Positions 14,810 to 22,818 of a DNA stretch of 38,375 nucleotides are shown piece by piece (position 1 is the stretch's first letter; each line of letters starts with the position of its first letter). The notes under the pieces were generated by a model that was given only the letters and a program-made list of their open reading frames with translations, had not been told where the DNA came from and searched no databases. Both the position numbers and the translations under genes were made by a program. Source of the stretch: Phycisphaerae bacterium (GTDB lineage Bacteria; Planctomycetota; Phycisphaerae; Phycisphaerales; SM1A02). The stretch spans positions 1 to 38,375 of the forward strand of contig JAEUIT010000060.1 in the NCBI GenBank assembly GCA_016795035.1, read 5' to 3'.

Positions 14810-16156
14810 TTGGCCAAGACCTCGGAGACCCGTAAGCCGAGCAGACCTGCCCCCACGAAGCCCCAGAAGGGCGCGAAGGCGGCGAGCGCGCGTCCGGGCG
14901 GGTCCAACGCGAAGGCGAGCGGAAAGCCCGCCGGGAAGGCCCCCCCAAAGGCCCCTTCAAAGGCGGCCGCGAAGCCAGTCGCCAAGGCGGCTCCGAAGGG
15001 AACGAAGCCCGCTGCGAGGTCGAAGCCCGCGCCGAAGTCGCCGGCTCCGAAGTCGAAGCCTCTTGCCAAGCCGGCCGCCAAGGCCGCTCTCAAGTCCATT
15101 GCCAAGCCGAGCGGCAAGTCCGCCGGGAAGCCGGCGGCCAAGCCCGCCGTAAAGATCCCCGCGAAGCCGGTCGCGAAGGCGTCGGCAAAGCCCGCCCCGA
15201 AGCCCACGCTGAAGCCTGGCCAGAAGCCGGCCGCGAAGGCATCGCCCGTCGCCGCCACCAAGGTGGGCGGGAAGGTGCCGGGTTCGGTTGACGGAAAGAC
15301 GCCGCCGAAGGGCACCGCCGGAGTTCCCGCGAAGGTGACGACGCCGTCCAAGGGTGGGAGCGGCACGCCGGCCGGTGGGCCCGCGAAGCCGGGGAAGACC
15401 GGCGGCAAGGCGCCGACCGCCGCCGAGCTGAAGGCCGCGGCGAAGTCCGCAGTGGCTGCCGGCAAGGCGCTCGCGAAGGACGCGGAGCCCAAGGGCAAGG
15501 GTCGCGGCAAGGCGGCGCTCAACGGCGCTGTCGAGTCGCCGCTCAAGCCGGGCGAGGCGCGTCTTCCGCCGAAGAAGAAGGGCCCGATCGATCTCTCGAC
15601 CGCGAAGTCCGTCGCGGCCGTGGCCGCGTCGACGCAAGCCGACTCGTCGGGCTACGTCCTCGTCAACGGTCGTCGCGTCCGCATGATCTCGACCCGCGGC
15701 CTGCCCACGCCCAAGCGCGTGAAGGTGGTGGTCGAGAAGGTCGAGGAGAAGCCCGAGCCGCAGATCGCCGCGATCAAGACGAAGCTCACCAAGAAGGAGC
15801 TCGACGAGTACCGCGCGCTCCTTCTCACCAAGCGTCGCCAACTTGCTCGCATGCTTTCCGGCATGGAAGACGAGGCGCTCCGCTCGAACGGCGGCAACCT
15901 CTCGAACATGCCGCTGCATATGGCCGACATCGGCACCGACACCTTCGATCAGGACTTCACGCTCGGCATGGCTGAAACCGAGCGGCAGCTTCTTGACGAA
16001 ATCGACGCGGCGCTCGCCCGCATCGAGAACAAGACCTACGGCGTGTGCCAGTTGACCGGTAAGCCGATCCCGAAGGCTCGCCTCGAGGCGAAGCCGTGGG
16101 CGAAGTACACGGTCGAAGCGGCGAAGATGATCGAGCGCGGAACTCCCGGTCGATGA
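14810..16156 (+). CDS. Histone-H1-like tail fused to a DksA/TraR-like domain lacking zinc cysteines
   Basis: The protein is about 448 aa. Its first ~220 residues are almost only Lys, Pro, Ala, Gly and Ser, in KPAAK/KAPPK-type repeats, like histone H1-type DNA-binding tails. The last ~125 residues are DksA/TraR-like: a coiled coil (LTKKELDEYRALLLTKRRQL), then IGTDTFDQDFTLGMAETERQLL, then YGVCQLTGKPIPKARLEAKP. Of the four zinc cysteines expected in DksA, only the first is kept; Thr, Thr and Ala replace the others. DksA binds RNA polymerase through its secondary channel, so a polymerase- or nucleoid-linked role is inferred. TTG at 14810 has GGAG 6 nt upstream; TTG at 14786 is an alternative without a ribosome site. 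lspA follows, a common neighbour of DksA-like genes. Confidence 0.85.
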   Translation: MAKTSETRKPSRPAPTKPQKGAKAASARPGGSNAKASGKPAGKAPPKAPSKAAAKPVAKAAPKGTKPAARSKPAPKSPAPKSKPLAKPAAKAALKSIAKPSGKSAGKPAAKPAVKIPAKPVAKASAKPAPKPTLKPGQKPAAKASPVAATKVGGKVPGSVDGKTPPKGTAGVPAKVTTPSKGGSGTPAGGPAKPGKTGGKAPTAAELKAAAKSAVAAGKALAKDAEPKGKGRGKAALNGAVESPLKPGEARLPPKKKGPIDLSTAKSVAAVAASTQADSSGYVLVNGRRVRMISTRGLPTPKRVKVVVEKVEEKPEPQIAAIKTKLTKKELDEYRALLLTKRRQLARMLSGMEDEALRSNGGNLSNMPLHMADIGTDTFDQDFTLGMAETERQLLDEIDAALARIENKTYGVCQLTGKPIPKARLEAKPWAKYTVEAAKMIERGTPGR

Positions 16157-16176
16157 CATCGGGCCCGGTCGATGAC
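16145..16176 (+). repeat. 13-bp direct duplication over the DksA-like stop codon
   Basis: CCCGGTCGATGAC occurs at 16145-16157 and again at 16164-16176. The first copy contains the TGA stop. It looks like a small slippage duplication with no evident function. The remainder of the gap to lspA (16177-16302) shows nothing else. Confidence 0.6.
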
Positions 16177-16302
16177 GACGGGCCGACGCGTTTGGGGGAT
16201 GTGCGGAGAGTTGTGCGACTGTGAAGCCGTCGATGTCCGGCGGCCGCTCCTCCCCGCGTGCGTGCAAGAGTCCCTTCCTGCCGGTGCGGCAAAGGCAACG
16301 CG

Positions 16303-17022
16303 GTGAACGACGCGCAAGCGGGTGGTCAACCCAATCTCCGAGATGGACTCGACTCGAAGCCCGCGTGGAGGTCTCCGGCCGCGTGGGCGACGCTCCTCAT
16401 CGTGTTCGTGCTCGGCCTCGGCCTCGACCTCTGGTCGAAGGACTGGGCGTTCCGGACGGTCGCCGGCGCGCCGGTCACGCTCGACTACGAGCGGATCGCG
16501 GGCAATCCCGAGTATCGCCTGCCGTACCACGAAGGCATGCGGGTCATCCCGTACGACCTGCTCGACTTTCGGCTTGTCCTGAACCACGGCGCCGTCTTCG
16601 GCATCGGGCAAAGCAAGCGGCCCACGTTCGTCCTCATCACGATCGTCGCGATCCTCGTGGCACTCAGCGTGTTCGCGCGCTGGACCCGCGCGGATTCGCG
16701 GCTCGCCCACGTCGCACTCGGACTCATCGTTGCAGGCGGGCTCGGGAACCTCTGGGACCGCATGACGTACGGCGCGGTCCGCGACTTCCTGCACATGCTG
16801 CCGCGCTGGGAGTTGCCGTTCGGTTGGCGCTGGCCGCGCAACGGAACGGCCGAAGTCTTCCCCTGGGTCTTCAACATCGCGGACGTGATGCTGCTCAGCG
16901 GCATGGCGCTTCTTCTCATCTATCTCTACGGCCGCGAGCGCGCGATGGAGCGGGCCGCCCGCGCCGCCGCTGCCGCTGCCGCCCCAAACGCGAACGCGAC
17001 GTCACCCTCACAGACGTCGTGA
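16303..17022 (+). CDS. lspA: Lipoprotein signal peptidase (signal peptidase II)
   Basis: This inner-membrane aspartic protease of about 239 aa removes signal peptides from lipoproteins such as the MltA homologue here. It has four hydrophobic helices. Motifs are LDLWSKDWA in the first helix, VLNHGAVFGIG, GGLGNLWDRMTYGAVRDFL with catalytic Asp161, and FNIADVMLL with catalytic Asp194. Insertions between helix 1 and the NHGA box and before FNIAD make it longer than the usual 160-170 aa; the tail is Ala-rich. GTG at 16303 has AAAGG 7 nt upstream; GTG at 16258 would add 15 residues. Its last 15 nt overlap the end of truB on the other strand. Confidence 0.94.
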   Translation: MNDAQAGGQPNLRDGLDSKPAWRSPAAWATLLIVFVLGLGLDLWSKDWAFRTVAGAPVTLDYERIAGNPEYRLPYHEGMRVIPYDLLDFRLVLNHGAVFGIGQSKRPTFVLITIVAILVALSVFARWTRADSRLAHVALGLIVAGGLGNLWDRMTYGAVRDFLHMLPRWELPFGWRWPRNGTAEVFPWVFNIADVMLLSGMALLLIYLYGRERAMERAARAAAAAAAPNANATSPSQTS

Positions 17023-17796
17023 TGCCGCGACCATCTCGATCGCCCGTGCGGTCGGGATGAGCTCCGCCTGCGTGAGCATGTTGGGAAGCCGATCGAGCTG
17101 CAACGCGGAGCGGTCGTCGAACGGGCCGACGGCGGTGCGGCGAAGCGTCGCGCAGTGGCCGCCGGTCCCGAGCGCGATGCCGAGGTCGCGGGCGATGCTT
17201 CGGATGTACGTGCCTTTGCCGCACGCGATCGCGATCTCGACGATCGGCCACTCGTAGCGGAGAAGCTCGACGCGATCGATGCGTACCGGTCGCGGCGGAA
17301 GGTCGGGCGGAGCGCCGGCGCGGGCGAGGCGGTACGCGCGCTCGCCGTCGACCTTCATCGCGCTGAACGCAGGAGGACGCTGCTGGACCACGCCCACGAA
17401 CGTCGCGAGCGCCGCGCGCACGGCGTCGTCCGTGGGCGGGGACGGGACCGCGATCTCGGCACGCTCGCCTTCGCGATCGTCGGTCGTGGTGAAGGCGCTG
17501 AGATCGATCTCGGTCCGGTATTGCTTGTCGGTGTCCATCAGCTGCGAGATCGCGCGCGTGGCCTTCCCGACCGCGAGGACGAGGACACCCGACGCCAGCG
17601 GATCGAGCGTGCCGGCGTGGCCGGTTTTCGCTCGGCCGGCCGCACGCCGTACGCGCGCGACGACGCCGAACGACGACATACCCAGCGGCTTGTCGACGAC
17701 GAAGATCCCCTCGAGCGGTGGGGGACTGTCGCTCGGCGGCGCTCCGCGAGGGCGTTGGTCGGTGGAGGAAGCGGTGTGCTTGTTCGCGTCGGTCAT
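17008..17796 (-). CDS. truB: tRNA pseudouridine(55) synthase
   Basis: This 262-aa enzyme converts U55 in the T-loop of tRNAs to pseudouridine. It has GIFVVDKPLGMSSFGVV, the catalytic block TGHAGTLDPLASGVL with Asp65, the YRTEIDL strand, PPAFSAMKVDGERAY, and GTYIRSIARDLG. An N-terminal polar extension of about 28 residues precedes the domain. The ATG is at 17794-17796. It converges on and overlaps lspA by 15 nt, leaving no room for a terminator between the two. Confidence 0.95.
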   Translation of the reverse strand: MTDANKHTASSTDQRPRGAPPSDSPPPLEGIFVVDKPLGMSSFGVVARVRRAAGRAKTGHAGTLDPLASGVLVLAVGKATRAISQLMDTDKQYRTEIDLSAFTTTDDREGERAEIAVPSPPTDDAVRAALATFVGVVQQRPPAFSAMKVDGERAYRLARAGAPPDLPPRPVRIDRVELLRYEWPIVEIAIACGKGTYIRSIARDLGIALGTGGHCATLRRTAVGPFDDRSALQLDRLPNMLTQAELIPTARAIEMVAASRRL

Positions 17797-17887
17797 ATCG
17801 CTACACTGCGTCGCTCTCTCGACCCGGCCGTGGCACGTGTTTGCACGATCGGGTTCCAGCGTCGAAAGGCGCCGGCCGACGTTCTCG

Positions 17888-17977
17888 GGACAGGTGTCCG
17901 AGCGGTTGAAGGAGCAGCACTGGAAATGCTGTATACGGCCAAAAGTCGTATCGAGGGTTCGAATCCCTCCCTGTCCG
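17888..17977 (+). tRNA. tRNA-Ser (anticodon GGA)
   Basis: A 90-nt class II tRNA. The acceptor stem is GGACAGG/CCTGTCC with discriminator G. The anticodon loop is CTGGAAA between CAGCA and TGCTG, and a long variable arm (TATACGGCC...GTCGTA) marks serine. CCA is not encoded. It lies 70 nt before tRNA-Pro and both may share a transcript. Confidence 0.95.
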
Positions 17978-18047
17978 CGTTCCCGATTCCTGCTTTGGAC
18001 TGTTCGTTCGCTGTTCCGGTTGCAGGGCGTCTGACAACTTACTGATT

Positions 18048-18122
18048 CGGGCTGTAGCGCAGCTTGGCTAGCGCGTTTGACTGGGGGTCAAAAGGTCGTG
18101 GGTTCAAATCCCGCCAGCCCGA
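18048..18122 (+). tRNA. tRNA-Pro (anticodon GGG)
   Basis: The acceptor stem is CGGGCTG/CAGCCCG with discriminator A. The anticodon loop is CTGGGGG between TTTGA and TCAAA, giving GGG, and the T-arm is GTGGG TTCAAAT CCCGC. CCA is not encoded. Its last 22 nt or so recur four more times at ~204-bp intervals downstream. Confidence 0.95.
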
Positions 18123-18130
18123 CTTCGCTC

Positions 18131-18163
18131 GAAGACGGAAGGTCCCTTGGACCTTCCGTCTTC
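18131..18163 (+). terminator. 15-bp perfect hairpin directly after tRNA-Pro
   Basis: GAAGACGGAAGGTCC (18131-18145) pairs perfectly with GGACCTTCCGTCTTC (18149-18163) around a 3-nt loop, 8 nt after the tRNA. There is no T-run afterwards, so it may act as a weak terminator or as a stop for 3' trimming. It is present only once, before the first repeat unit, and is not part of the repeat. Confidence 0.55.
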
Positions 18164-18166
18164 TCG

Positions 18167-19115
18167 CTTCGTCGGTCTGCGTGCCGTGACGCTGCGCGTC
18201 ACGTCACAGCGTCGGGACGCGGGTCCGGCCACTGACGCTTCGGCTGCGCCTCGCGTCGCGTCCGAACCCGCCTCCCGCCGCGCGGTCTTGTCGACGCCGC
18301 GAGGGGTGGTGGGGGGCGCGGTCGCACGTGTTGGCTCGCGGCGTTCAAATCCCGCCGGTCCGTCTTCTCGCTTCGTCGGTCTGCGTGCCGTGACGCTGCG
18401 CGTCACGGCACAGCGTCGGGACGCGGGTCCGGCCACTGACGCTTCGGCTGCGCCTCGCGTCGCGTCCGAACCCGCCTCCCGCCGCGCGGTCTTGTCGACG
18501 CCGCGAGGAGTGGTGGGGGGCGCGGTCGCACGCCTCGACTCGCGGCGTTCAAATCCCGCCAGCCCGACTGCTCGTTACGTCGGTCTGTGTGCCGTGACGC
18601 TGCGCGTCACGGCACAGCGTCGGGGTCTGCGTGCGGCCGCTGACGCTTCGGCTGCGCCTCGCGGCGCGTCCGAACCCGCCACCCGCCGCGCGGTCGTGTC
18701 GACGCCGCGAGGAGTGGCGGGGGGCGCGGTCGCACGCCTCGACTCGCGGCGTTCAAATCCCGCCAGCCGAATGCTCGCTTCGTCGGGCTGCGTGCCGTGA
18801 CGCTGCGCGTCACGTCACAGCGTCGGGATGCGGGCCCGGCCGCTGACGCTTCGGCTGCGCCTCGCGTCGCGTCCGCCCGCAGTCCCCGCCGTGCGGTCTT
18901 GTCGACGCCGCGAGGAGTGGTGGGGGGCGCGGTTACACGCCTCGACTCGCGGCGTTCAAATCCCGCCAGCCCGACTTCTCGCTTCGTCGGTCTGTGTGCC
19001 GCGACGCTGCGCGTCACGTCACAGCGTCGGGATGCGGCTTCGGCCGCTGACGCTTCGGCTGCGCTCGCGTCGCGTCCGCCCGCATTCCCCGCCTCGAGGT
19101 CATTCTCGCCGCGTT
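18167..19115 (+). repeat. ~204-bp tandem repeat array carrying tRNA-Pro 3' tails
   Basis: Copies begin near 18167, 18371, 18575, 18778 and 18982 (the last is partial). Spacings are 204, 204, 203 and 204 bp. Each copy starts near CTTCGTCGGTCTG, holds an 8-bp hairpin CGTGACGC-TGC-GCGTCACG (18185-18203 in copy 1), and ends with a copy of the tRNA-Pro 3' T-arm and acceptor. These tails lie at about 18343-18364 (three changes), 18546-18567 (exact), 18750-18770 (one base missing) and 18954-18975 (exact). Because 204 is 68 codons, long Arg/Ala-rich frames stay open, for example 18147-18800 plus, 18104-18436 minus and 18607-19017 minus. I do not call these genes. No gene is seen from 19116 to 19189. 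E. coli tyrT is followed by 178-bp repeats carrying 19 bp of its tRNA end, a close structural parallel. Confidence 0.93.
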
Positions 19116-19189
19116 CTCGTTCAGTGCGCCAGCGTGACGCTGGTTCTGGCGCGGAGCGTTGCCCCCGGGAGCGCGAGACGATCGTGTGA

Positions 19190-19873
19190 TTAACCCGTTC
19201 GGCGGATCACGATGTGCGTGGCGGCGCGCGAGCGCACGTGCTCGGTCACTGTATAGCCAAGAGCCGGAAGGTCGAGTCCGAGGAACAGGTGCTCGCCCGC
19301 TCCGAGGAGCACCGGGCTAATGGCCACGTGCATGAGGTCAACCAGTCGAGTTGCCAGATACTGGCGGATCGTGTTCGCGCCACCGCCCAGCCGAACATCT
19401 TGGCCCCTCGCGGCATCCGTTGCCCGTTTGTAGGCCTCCACAACGCCTCCGGTCACGAAGTGAAACGTGGTGCCACCTTCCATGACCAATGGATCGCGGG
19501 AGTGGTGGGTCAGGACAAACACCGGCGTGTGGAATGGCGGAGTGTTTCCCCACCATCCTCTCCAGGAGCTCTCCGACCAAGGTCCGCGGGTCGGACCGAA
19601 CATGTTTCGGCCGATGATCCAAGCGCCGATTCCGTCAACGCCGCGCGCGGCGAAGTCGTCATCCACGGCGTTCAGGTCGTCGCTTTCGCGTCCAGGCACT
19701 TCATTCCCATTCACCTCGCTCCTTCTATGCATCTCCTGGAACGTTCGGGTCTGGAAGAGCCACTGGTGCAACGCCATGCCACCGACGCCCATCGGGTCCG
19801 TTAGGCTTTGTCGCGGCCCAGCGCTGAATCCGTCAACGGAAACGCTGACGCAATGCACGCGGAGTATGGGCAT
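19190..19873 (-). CDS. Dihydrofolate-reductase-family protein (RibD C-terminal-like)
   Basis: This 227-aa protein belongs to the YwjB/YyaP-like RibD C-terminal reductase group, which shares the DHFR fold and uses NADPH. Seen are an N-terminal strand with CVSVSVDGFSAG, GAWIIGRNMFG, the loop GWWGNTPPFHTPVFVLTH, FHFVTGGVVEAY, and GGGANTIRQYLA with a glycine-rich cofactor loop. Length is normal. The true substrate is not known for these proteins and they should not be taken as folate enzymes. The region appears less GC-rich than its neighbours, suggesting recent acquisition. The start ATG at 19871-19873 has no clear ribosome site. Confidence 0.88.
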   Translation of the reverse strand: MPILRVHCVSVSVDGFSAGPRQSLTDPMGVGGMALHQWLFQTRTFQEMHRRSEVNGNEVPGRESDDLNAVDDDFAARGVDGIGAWIIGRNMFGPTRGPWSESSWRGWWGNTPPFHTPVFVLTHHSRDPLVMEGGTTFHFVTGGVVEAYKRATDAARGQDVRLGGGANTIRQYLATRLVDLMHVAISPVLLGAGEHLFLGLDLPALGYTVTEHVRSRAATHIVIRRTG

Positions 19874-19924
19874 AATGTAGGTGTTCGGTAAGGTTGCCCG
19901 GGAAGCTAAGTCAAGCGGGCGGCG

Positions 19925-20359
19925 TCATCGTGCCTGGAGGATGGCCTTCTTGGTATCGAAGTCGATGGGGCTTGACGTGTGCTGATGCACGACTTTCCAG
20001 GCGTTCCCTCGGAGTTCGAGCACGACAGTCATGCGGTTCTGGAGTGATCGGAGCGCCTCGCCCGAAGAGGAGACGGCGGTGAATCGGACGATTGCGGAGG
20101 CGTATGCGAGCGAAGCCGAGAGACCAGAACGTTCGTCCTCAAACTCGACGACCACGCGCTCTGCGCCAAGCGATGTGAACCAGTCATTCGTCATGCTTCG
20201 CCAGGCGTCGATTCCTTCGGACCACATCACGTCCCACGCATCAAACACGAAGACGTCGCGATCGTACAGGGCGATGAAGGCCTCAAGGTCTTTTGCGAGA
20301 ACCGATGCCACGTACTCCCTCAACATACGATGGGCGGGATGACCCGATGAACTGGTCAC
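19925..20359 (-). CDS. SnoaL-like / NTF2-fold protein
   Basis: This 144-aa protein has the small cone-shaped fold shared by SnoaL cyclases, DUF4440 and calcium/calmodulin-kinase association domains. It starts TSSSGHPAHRMLREYVASVL after the initiating GTG, has LEAFIALYDRDVFVFDAWD, and ends in the typical strand NAWKVVHQHTSSPIDFD. GTG at 20359 has a perfect GGAGG 6 nt upstream, so I prefer it to the ATG at 20401. Substrate or ligand is unknown. It follows the DHFR-like gene's direction, with 51 nt between them. Confidence 0.82.
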   Translation of the reverse strand: MTSSSGHPAHRMLREYVASVLAKDLEAFIALYDRDVFVFDAWDVMWSEGIDAWRSMTNDWFTSLGAERVVVEFEDERSGLSASLAYASAIVRFTAVSSSGEALRSLQNRMTVVLELRGNAWKVVHQHTSSPIDFDTKKAILQAR

Positions 20360-20677
20360 GTTGAGCCTCCAACTTGTTAAGTGAAAAAAACGCACGTTCA
20401 ACGTTCAGTATCGGTGCGGGATCCTGTGTGCGCAGCGACGCGCGAAGTTGGAGTCTATGGAGGCGGACGGTCTCATGCGCCGCCGTCAAGCCAGCATCAG
20501 CGACGTTCTGATCGCCGACGTCGAACGGAGGCTTCTTTGGGACGCGCCCGGCCCGCGTCCCGCGTCGCACGGTGGGCTCGAGGGTGTGAAGTAGGTGCGC
20601 TTTACGCCGCACGGCTACATTGCCGTCGGCTGTCCTCGCGACTCGTTCGCTGGACCATCCAGAGAACGAGGCACCTC
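20360..20677. other. Divergent intergenic region without a gene
   Basis: The 318-bp gap separates the SnoaL-like gene and the VOC gene, which point away from each other, so promoters for both should lie here. It contains a short A-run (about 20383-20389), a tandem CGTTCA (20396-20407), and GAGG six nt before the VOC ATG. I see no convincing -35/-10 pair and no conserved small protein. Confidence 0.4.
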
Positions 20678-21061
20678 ATGACAACCATTCCGTCCGGAAC
20701 CGAAGTCGCGCGGCCGTTCGTGCCGGCGAAGGATCTCCGCGTTGCAAAGCGGTTCTATCTCCGGCTCGGCTTCGAGATGATCCTCGATGCCGACAACGTC
20801 GCCATCTTCCGCATCGGGAACAGCACGTTCCTTCTCACGGAGTTCGACGACACCGACCACTACATGATGCAACTTATGGTCGACGACCTCGACGCCTGGT
20901 GGGCGCGCATCGAGAGCCTCTCGCTCCCGAGCGAGTTCGGCGTGCCGGCGCCCCGGCCTCCGAAGGTGCAGCCGTGGGGCCTACGAATCTCATATCTCGT
21001 CGACCCGTCGGGCGTCCTTTGGCACGTCGCGCAGCGCCGGCCGGGAACGCCGCACGATTGA
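20678..21061 (+). CDS. VOC-family (glyoxalase/bleomycin-resistance fold) protein
   Basis: This 127-aa single-chain VOC protein has two beta-alpha-beta-beta-beta halves. The first is EVARPFVPAKDLRVAKRFYLRLGFEMI with IFRIGNSTFLLTEF; the second is HYMMQLMVDDLDAWWARIESL with ISYLVDPSGVLWHVAQR. Such proteins are dioxygenases, lyases or antibiotic-binding proteins. A complete metal set is not evident, so binding or resistance is as likely as catalysis. ATG 20678 has GAGG 6 nt upstream; the longer frame to 20381 is not supported. Confidence 0.85.
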   Translation: MTTIPSGTEVARPFVPAKDLRVAKRFYLRLGFEMILDADNVAIFRIGNSTFLLTEFDDTDHYMMQLMVDDLDAWWARIESLSLPSEFGVPAPRPPKVQPWGLRISYLVDPSGVLWHVAQRRPGTPHD

Positions 21062-21104
21062 GGGCGTCGGTGTCCCGAAGCGCGACGCCCGACGGCGCGT
21101 CCAG

Positions 21105-21599
21105 CTACCGTCGCGCGAGGAGCGCGTCGAGGTTCGCGAACCCAGCCTCCATCGGTTCCTGCATGCTCGGCGCCGCGGAGTCGCGCGCTTCCTGCGACGC
21201 GAACAGCTGCGTGATGCGCAGCTGCGTGCCGCCGTCGACGTCGAGAAACTCGTGCGTCTCGAGCTGCGAACCGATGACCTCGCCCGACGAGAGCGTCATG
21301 ACTTCGGTGTGTACGAGTCGCTCGGCCGCACGAACCTCGGTGAAGACGCCGAGAAGCGCCAGGGTCTCGTCGCCCGCTTGGTTCTTCCATGCAAGGCGAA
21401 GGACGCCCGCCACGCGAGCGTCGCATTCGCAGGCGGTCATCGACCAACCCGGCGGCGGAACCATCCACTGTCGCATGAGTGCGGGGTCGGTCATGGCGTT
21501 CCATACCGCGCGGCGCGGCGCGCCGAACGATCGCGTGAGCACCAGTGACGTCGCGGCGGGCAAGGCAACGTGGAGTTTGGCGGCGGCGAAGGAGTCCAT
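21105..21599 (-). CDS. SRPBCC / AHSA1-like (START-fold) protein
   Basis: This 164-aa protein has the AHSA1 signature: LVLTRSFGAPRRAVWNAMTDPALMRQWMVPP, the strands AGVLRLAWKN and THEFLDVDGGTQLRITQLF, and the C-terminal helix PMEAGFANLDALLARR. These bind hydrophobic ligands in a deep pocket. In bacteria they often sit beside ArsR regulators, but none is visible here. The ATG at 21597-21599 fits the domain boundary; the 28 extra residues back to 21683 do not look like protein. Confidence 0.88.
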   Translation of the reverse strand: MDSFAAAKLHVALPAATSLVLTRSFGAPRRAVWNAMTDPALMRQWMVPPPGWSMTACECDARVAGVLRLAWKNQAGDETLALLGVFTEVRAAERLVHTEVMTLSSGEVIGSQLETHEFLDVDGGTQLRITQLFASQEARDSAAPSMQEPMEAGFANLDALLARR

Positions 21600-21757
21600 A
21601 GCGATCGTTGTACACGGCCGGAGCGTTCGAAGCGTCGAGTGGCGATGTTCGTGACCGAGTCGCGGCGGATTTCCAGCGCGCAAAAGACACCTGCGCGCCG
21701 CCCAATCGCGAGCGCATGTGCCTTTATTTCAACGCGACGGTCTCTTCTCGAGGCGGC

Positions 21758-22459
21758 TCAGCGAGCAGCGCTCTCGGTCGGCCCCTGGATGACGCGATAG
21801 ACGATCGCCCCAAGCGCGCCGCCGATGAGCGGCGCGACCCAGAAGAGCCAGAGCTGGCCGACCGCCCACCCACCAACGTAGATCGCGACGCCCGTGCTGC
21901 GCGCGGGGTTCACCGAAGTATTGGTGACCGGAATGCTGACGAGGTGAATGAGCGTGAGGCCGAGGCCGATCGCGACCGGCGCAAAGCCCGCCGGCGCACG
22001 CTTGTCGGTGGCGCTGAGGATGATGAAGAGGAACATCATCGTCATGACGATCTCGGTGACGAGCGCGGCGAGCAACGAGTAGCCGCCCGGCGAGTGCGGG
22101 CCGAAGCCGTTCGACGCGAATCCGCCGGCGAGGTCGAAGCCCGCCTTCCCGCTCGCGATCACATAGAGAACGCCGCCCGCGACGATCGCGCCGAGGACCT
22201 GCGACACGATGTAGGGCACGAGGTCCTTCGCGGGCATGCGTCCACCGAGGCACAGCCCGAGCGACACGGCCGGATTGAGATGGCATCCGGAGATATGCCC
22301 GATGGCGAACGCCATCGTGAGCACCGTTAGGCCGAAGGCGAGTGCAACGCCGAGGTGGCCGATGCCGAGTTCGGGGAAGGCTGCGCCGATCACGGCGCTG
22401 CCGCAACCGCCGAGGACGAGCCAGAAGGTTCCGATGAACTCCGCCAGATACTTCGACAT
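21758..22459 (-). CDS. aqpZ: Aquaporin (AqpZ-like water channel)
   Basis: This 233-aa inner-membrane channel has six transmembrane helices and two half-helices with the pore motifs HLNPAV and [28 protein letters not shown] at the N-terminus and [21 protein letters not shown] in the fourth helix are typical of AqpZ. Water rather than glycerol transport is favoured by length and by the VNPARS second motif, though selectivity residues need an alignment. ATG 22457-22459 is preferred over the ATG at 22504. Confidence 0.94.
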   Translation of the reverse strand: MSKYLAEFIGTFWLVLGGCGSAVIGAAFPELGIGHLGVALAFGLTVLTMAFAIGHISGCHLNPAVSLGLCLGGRMPAKDLVPYIVSQVLGAIVAGGVLYVIASGKAGFDLAGGFASNGFGPHSPGGYSLLAALVTEIVMTMMFLFIILSATDKRAPAGFAPVAIGLGLTLIHLVSIPVTNTSVNPARSTGVAIYVGGWAVGQLWLFWVAPLIGGALGAIVYRVIQGPTESAAR

Positions 22460-22818
22460 GTGATGAAATCCGATGGGTGACTGCGCCGCATCAACGTTGC
22501 GCACCGATCCCAGTCTGTCGGTCAGTCAGGCCGACAGGTCGATCGCCGGCCCGCGCGGGATCTCTAGGGAATGCGGCGGAAGTGTACCGACGCGGGCGTC
22601 GCGTGCTTTGAGGGGAGGAAGCTCTGCGACTCGCGCGGCAGAGGCGTTCCGACCCGCGTGGGGCTTGTCGACCCGGATCGAAGCGTCTCGCGTCGAACGT
22701 AAGGCCATCGCCTCGTTCTGCAATCGCGACTCGCTCAGCTCGCTCGTGTGGAGGTAGCGTCTACCGGCAGTCGCGGAACGGTCGCGGCTTTCGCGCCGCT
22801 CTCGCCCAAGGCTCTCCT
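22460..22818. other. Divergent promoter region of aqpZ and the alcohol dehydrogenase
   Basis: The 359-bp gap has no convincing gene. A hairpin CTGTCGG (22515-22521) and CCGACAG (22531-22537) with a 9-nt loop lies about 55 nt upstream of aqpZ and could be an operator or a 5'-leader stem. The dehydrogenase ATG is preceded by AAGG at 7 nt. I cannot place a -35/-10 pair confidently. Confidence 0.4.

Noticed and set aside
14769..15152. ATG-initiated 127-codon frame upstream of the DksA-like gene
   Set aside because: It is an Arg/Pro-rich shadow in another frame; the DksA-like frame covers the same bases and has recognisable domains.
18167..19115. CRISPR array
   Set aside because: The whole ~204-bp unit is repeated with no short repeat/unique spacer pattern, and the units carry tRNA-Pro tails. 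No cas gene is nearby.
22526..22723. Small 65-codon minus-strand gene upstream of aqpZ
   Set aside because: No ribosome site, no recognisable motif and composition like random high-GC sequence.
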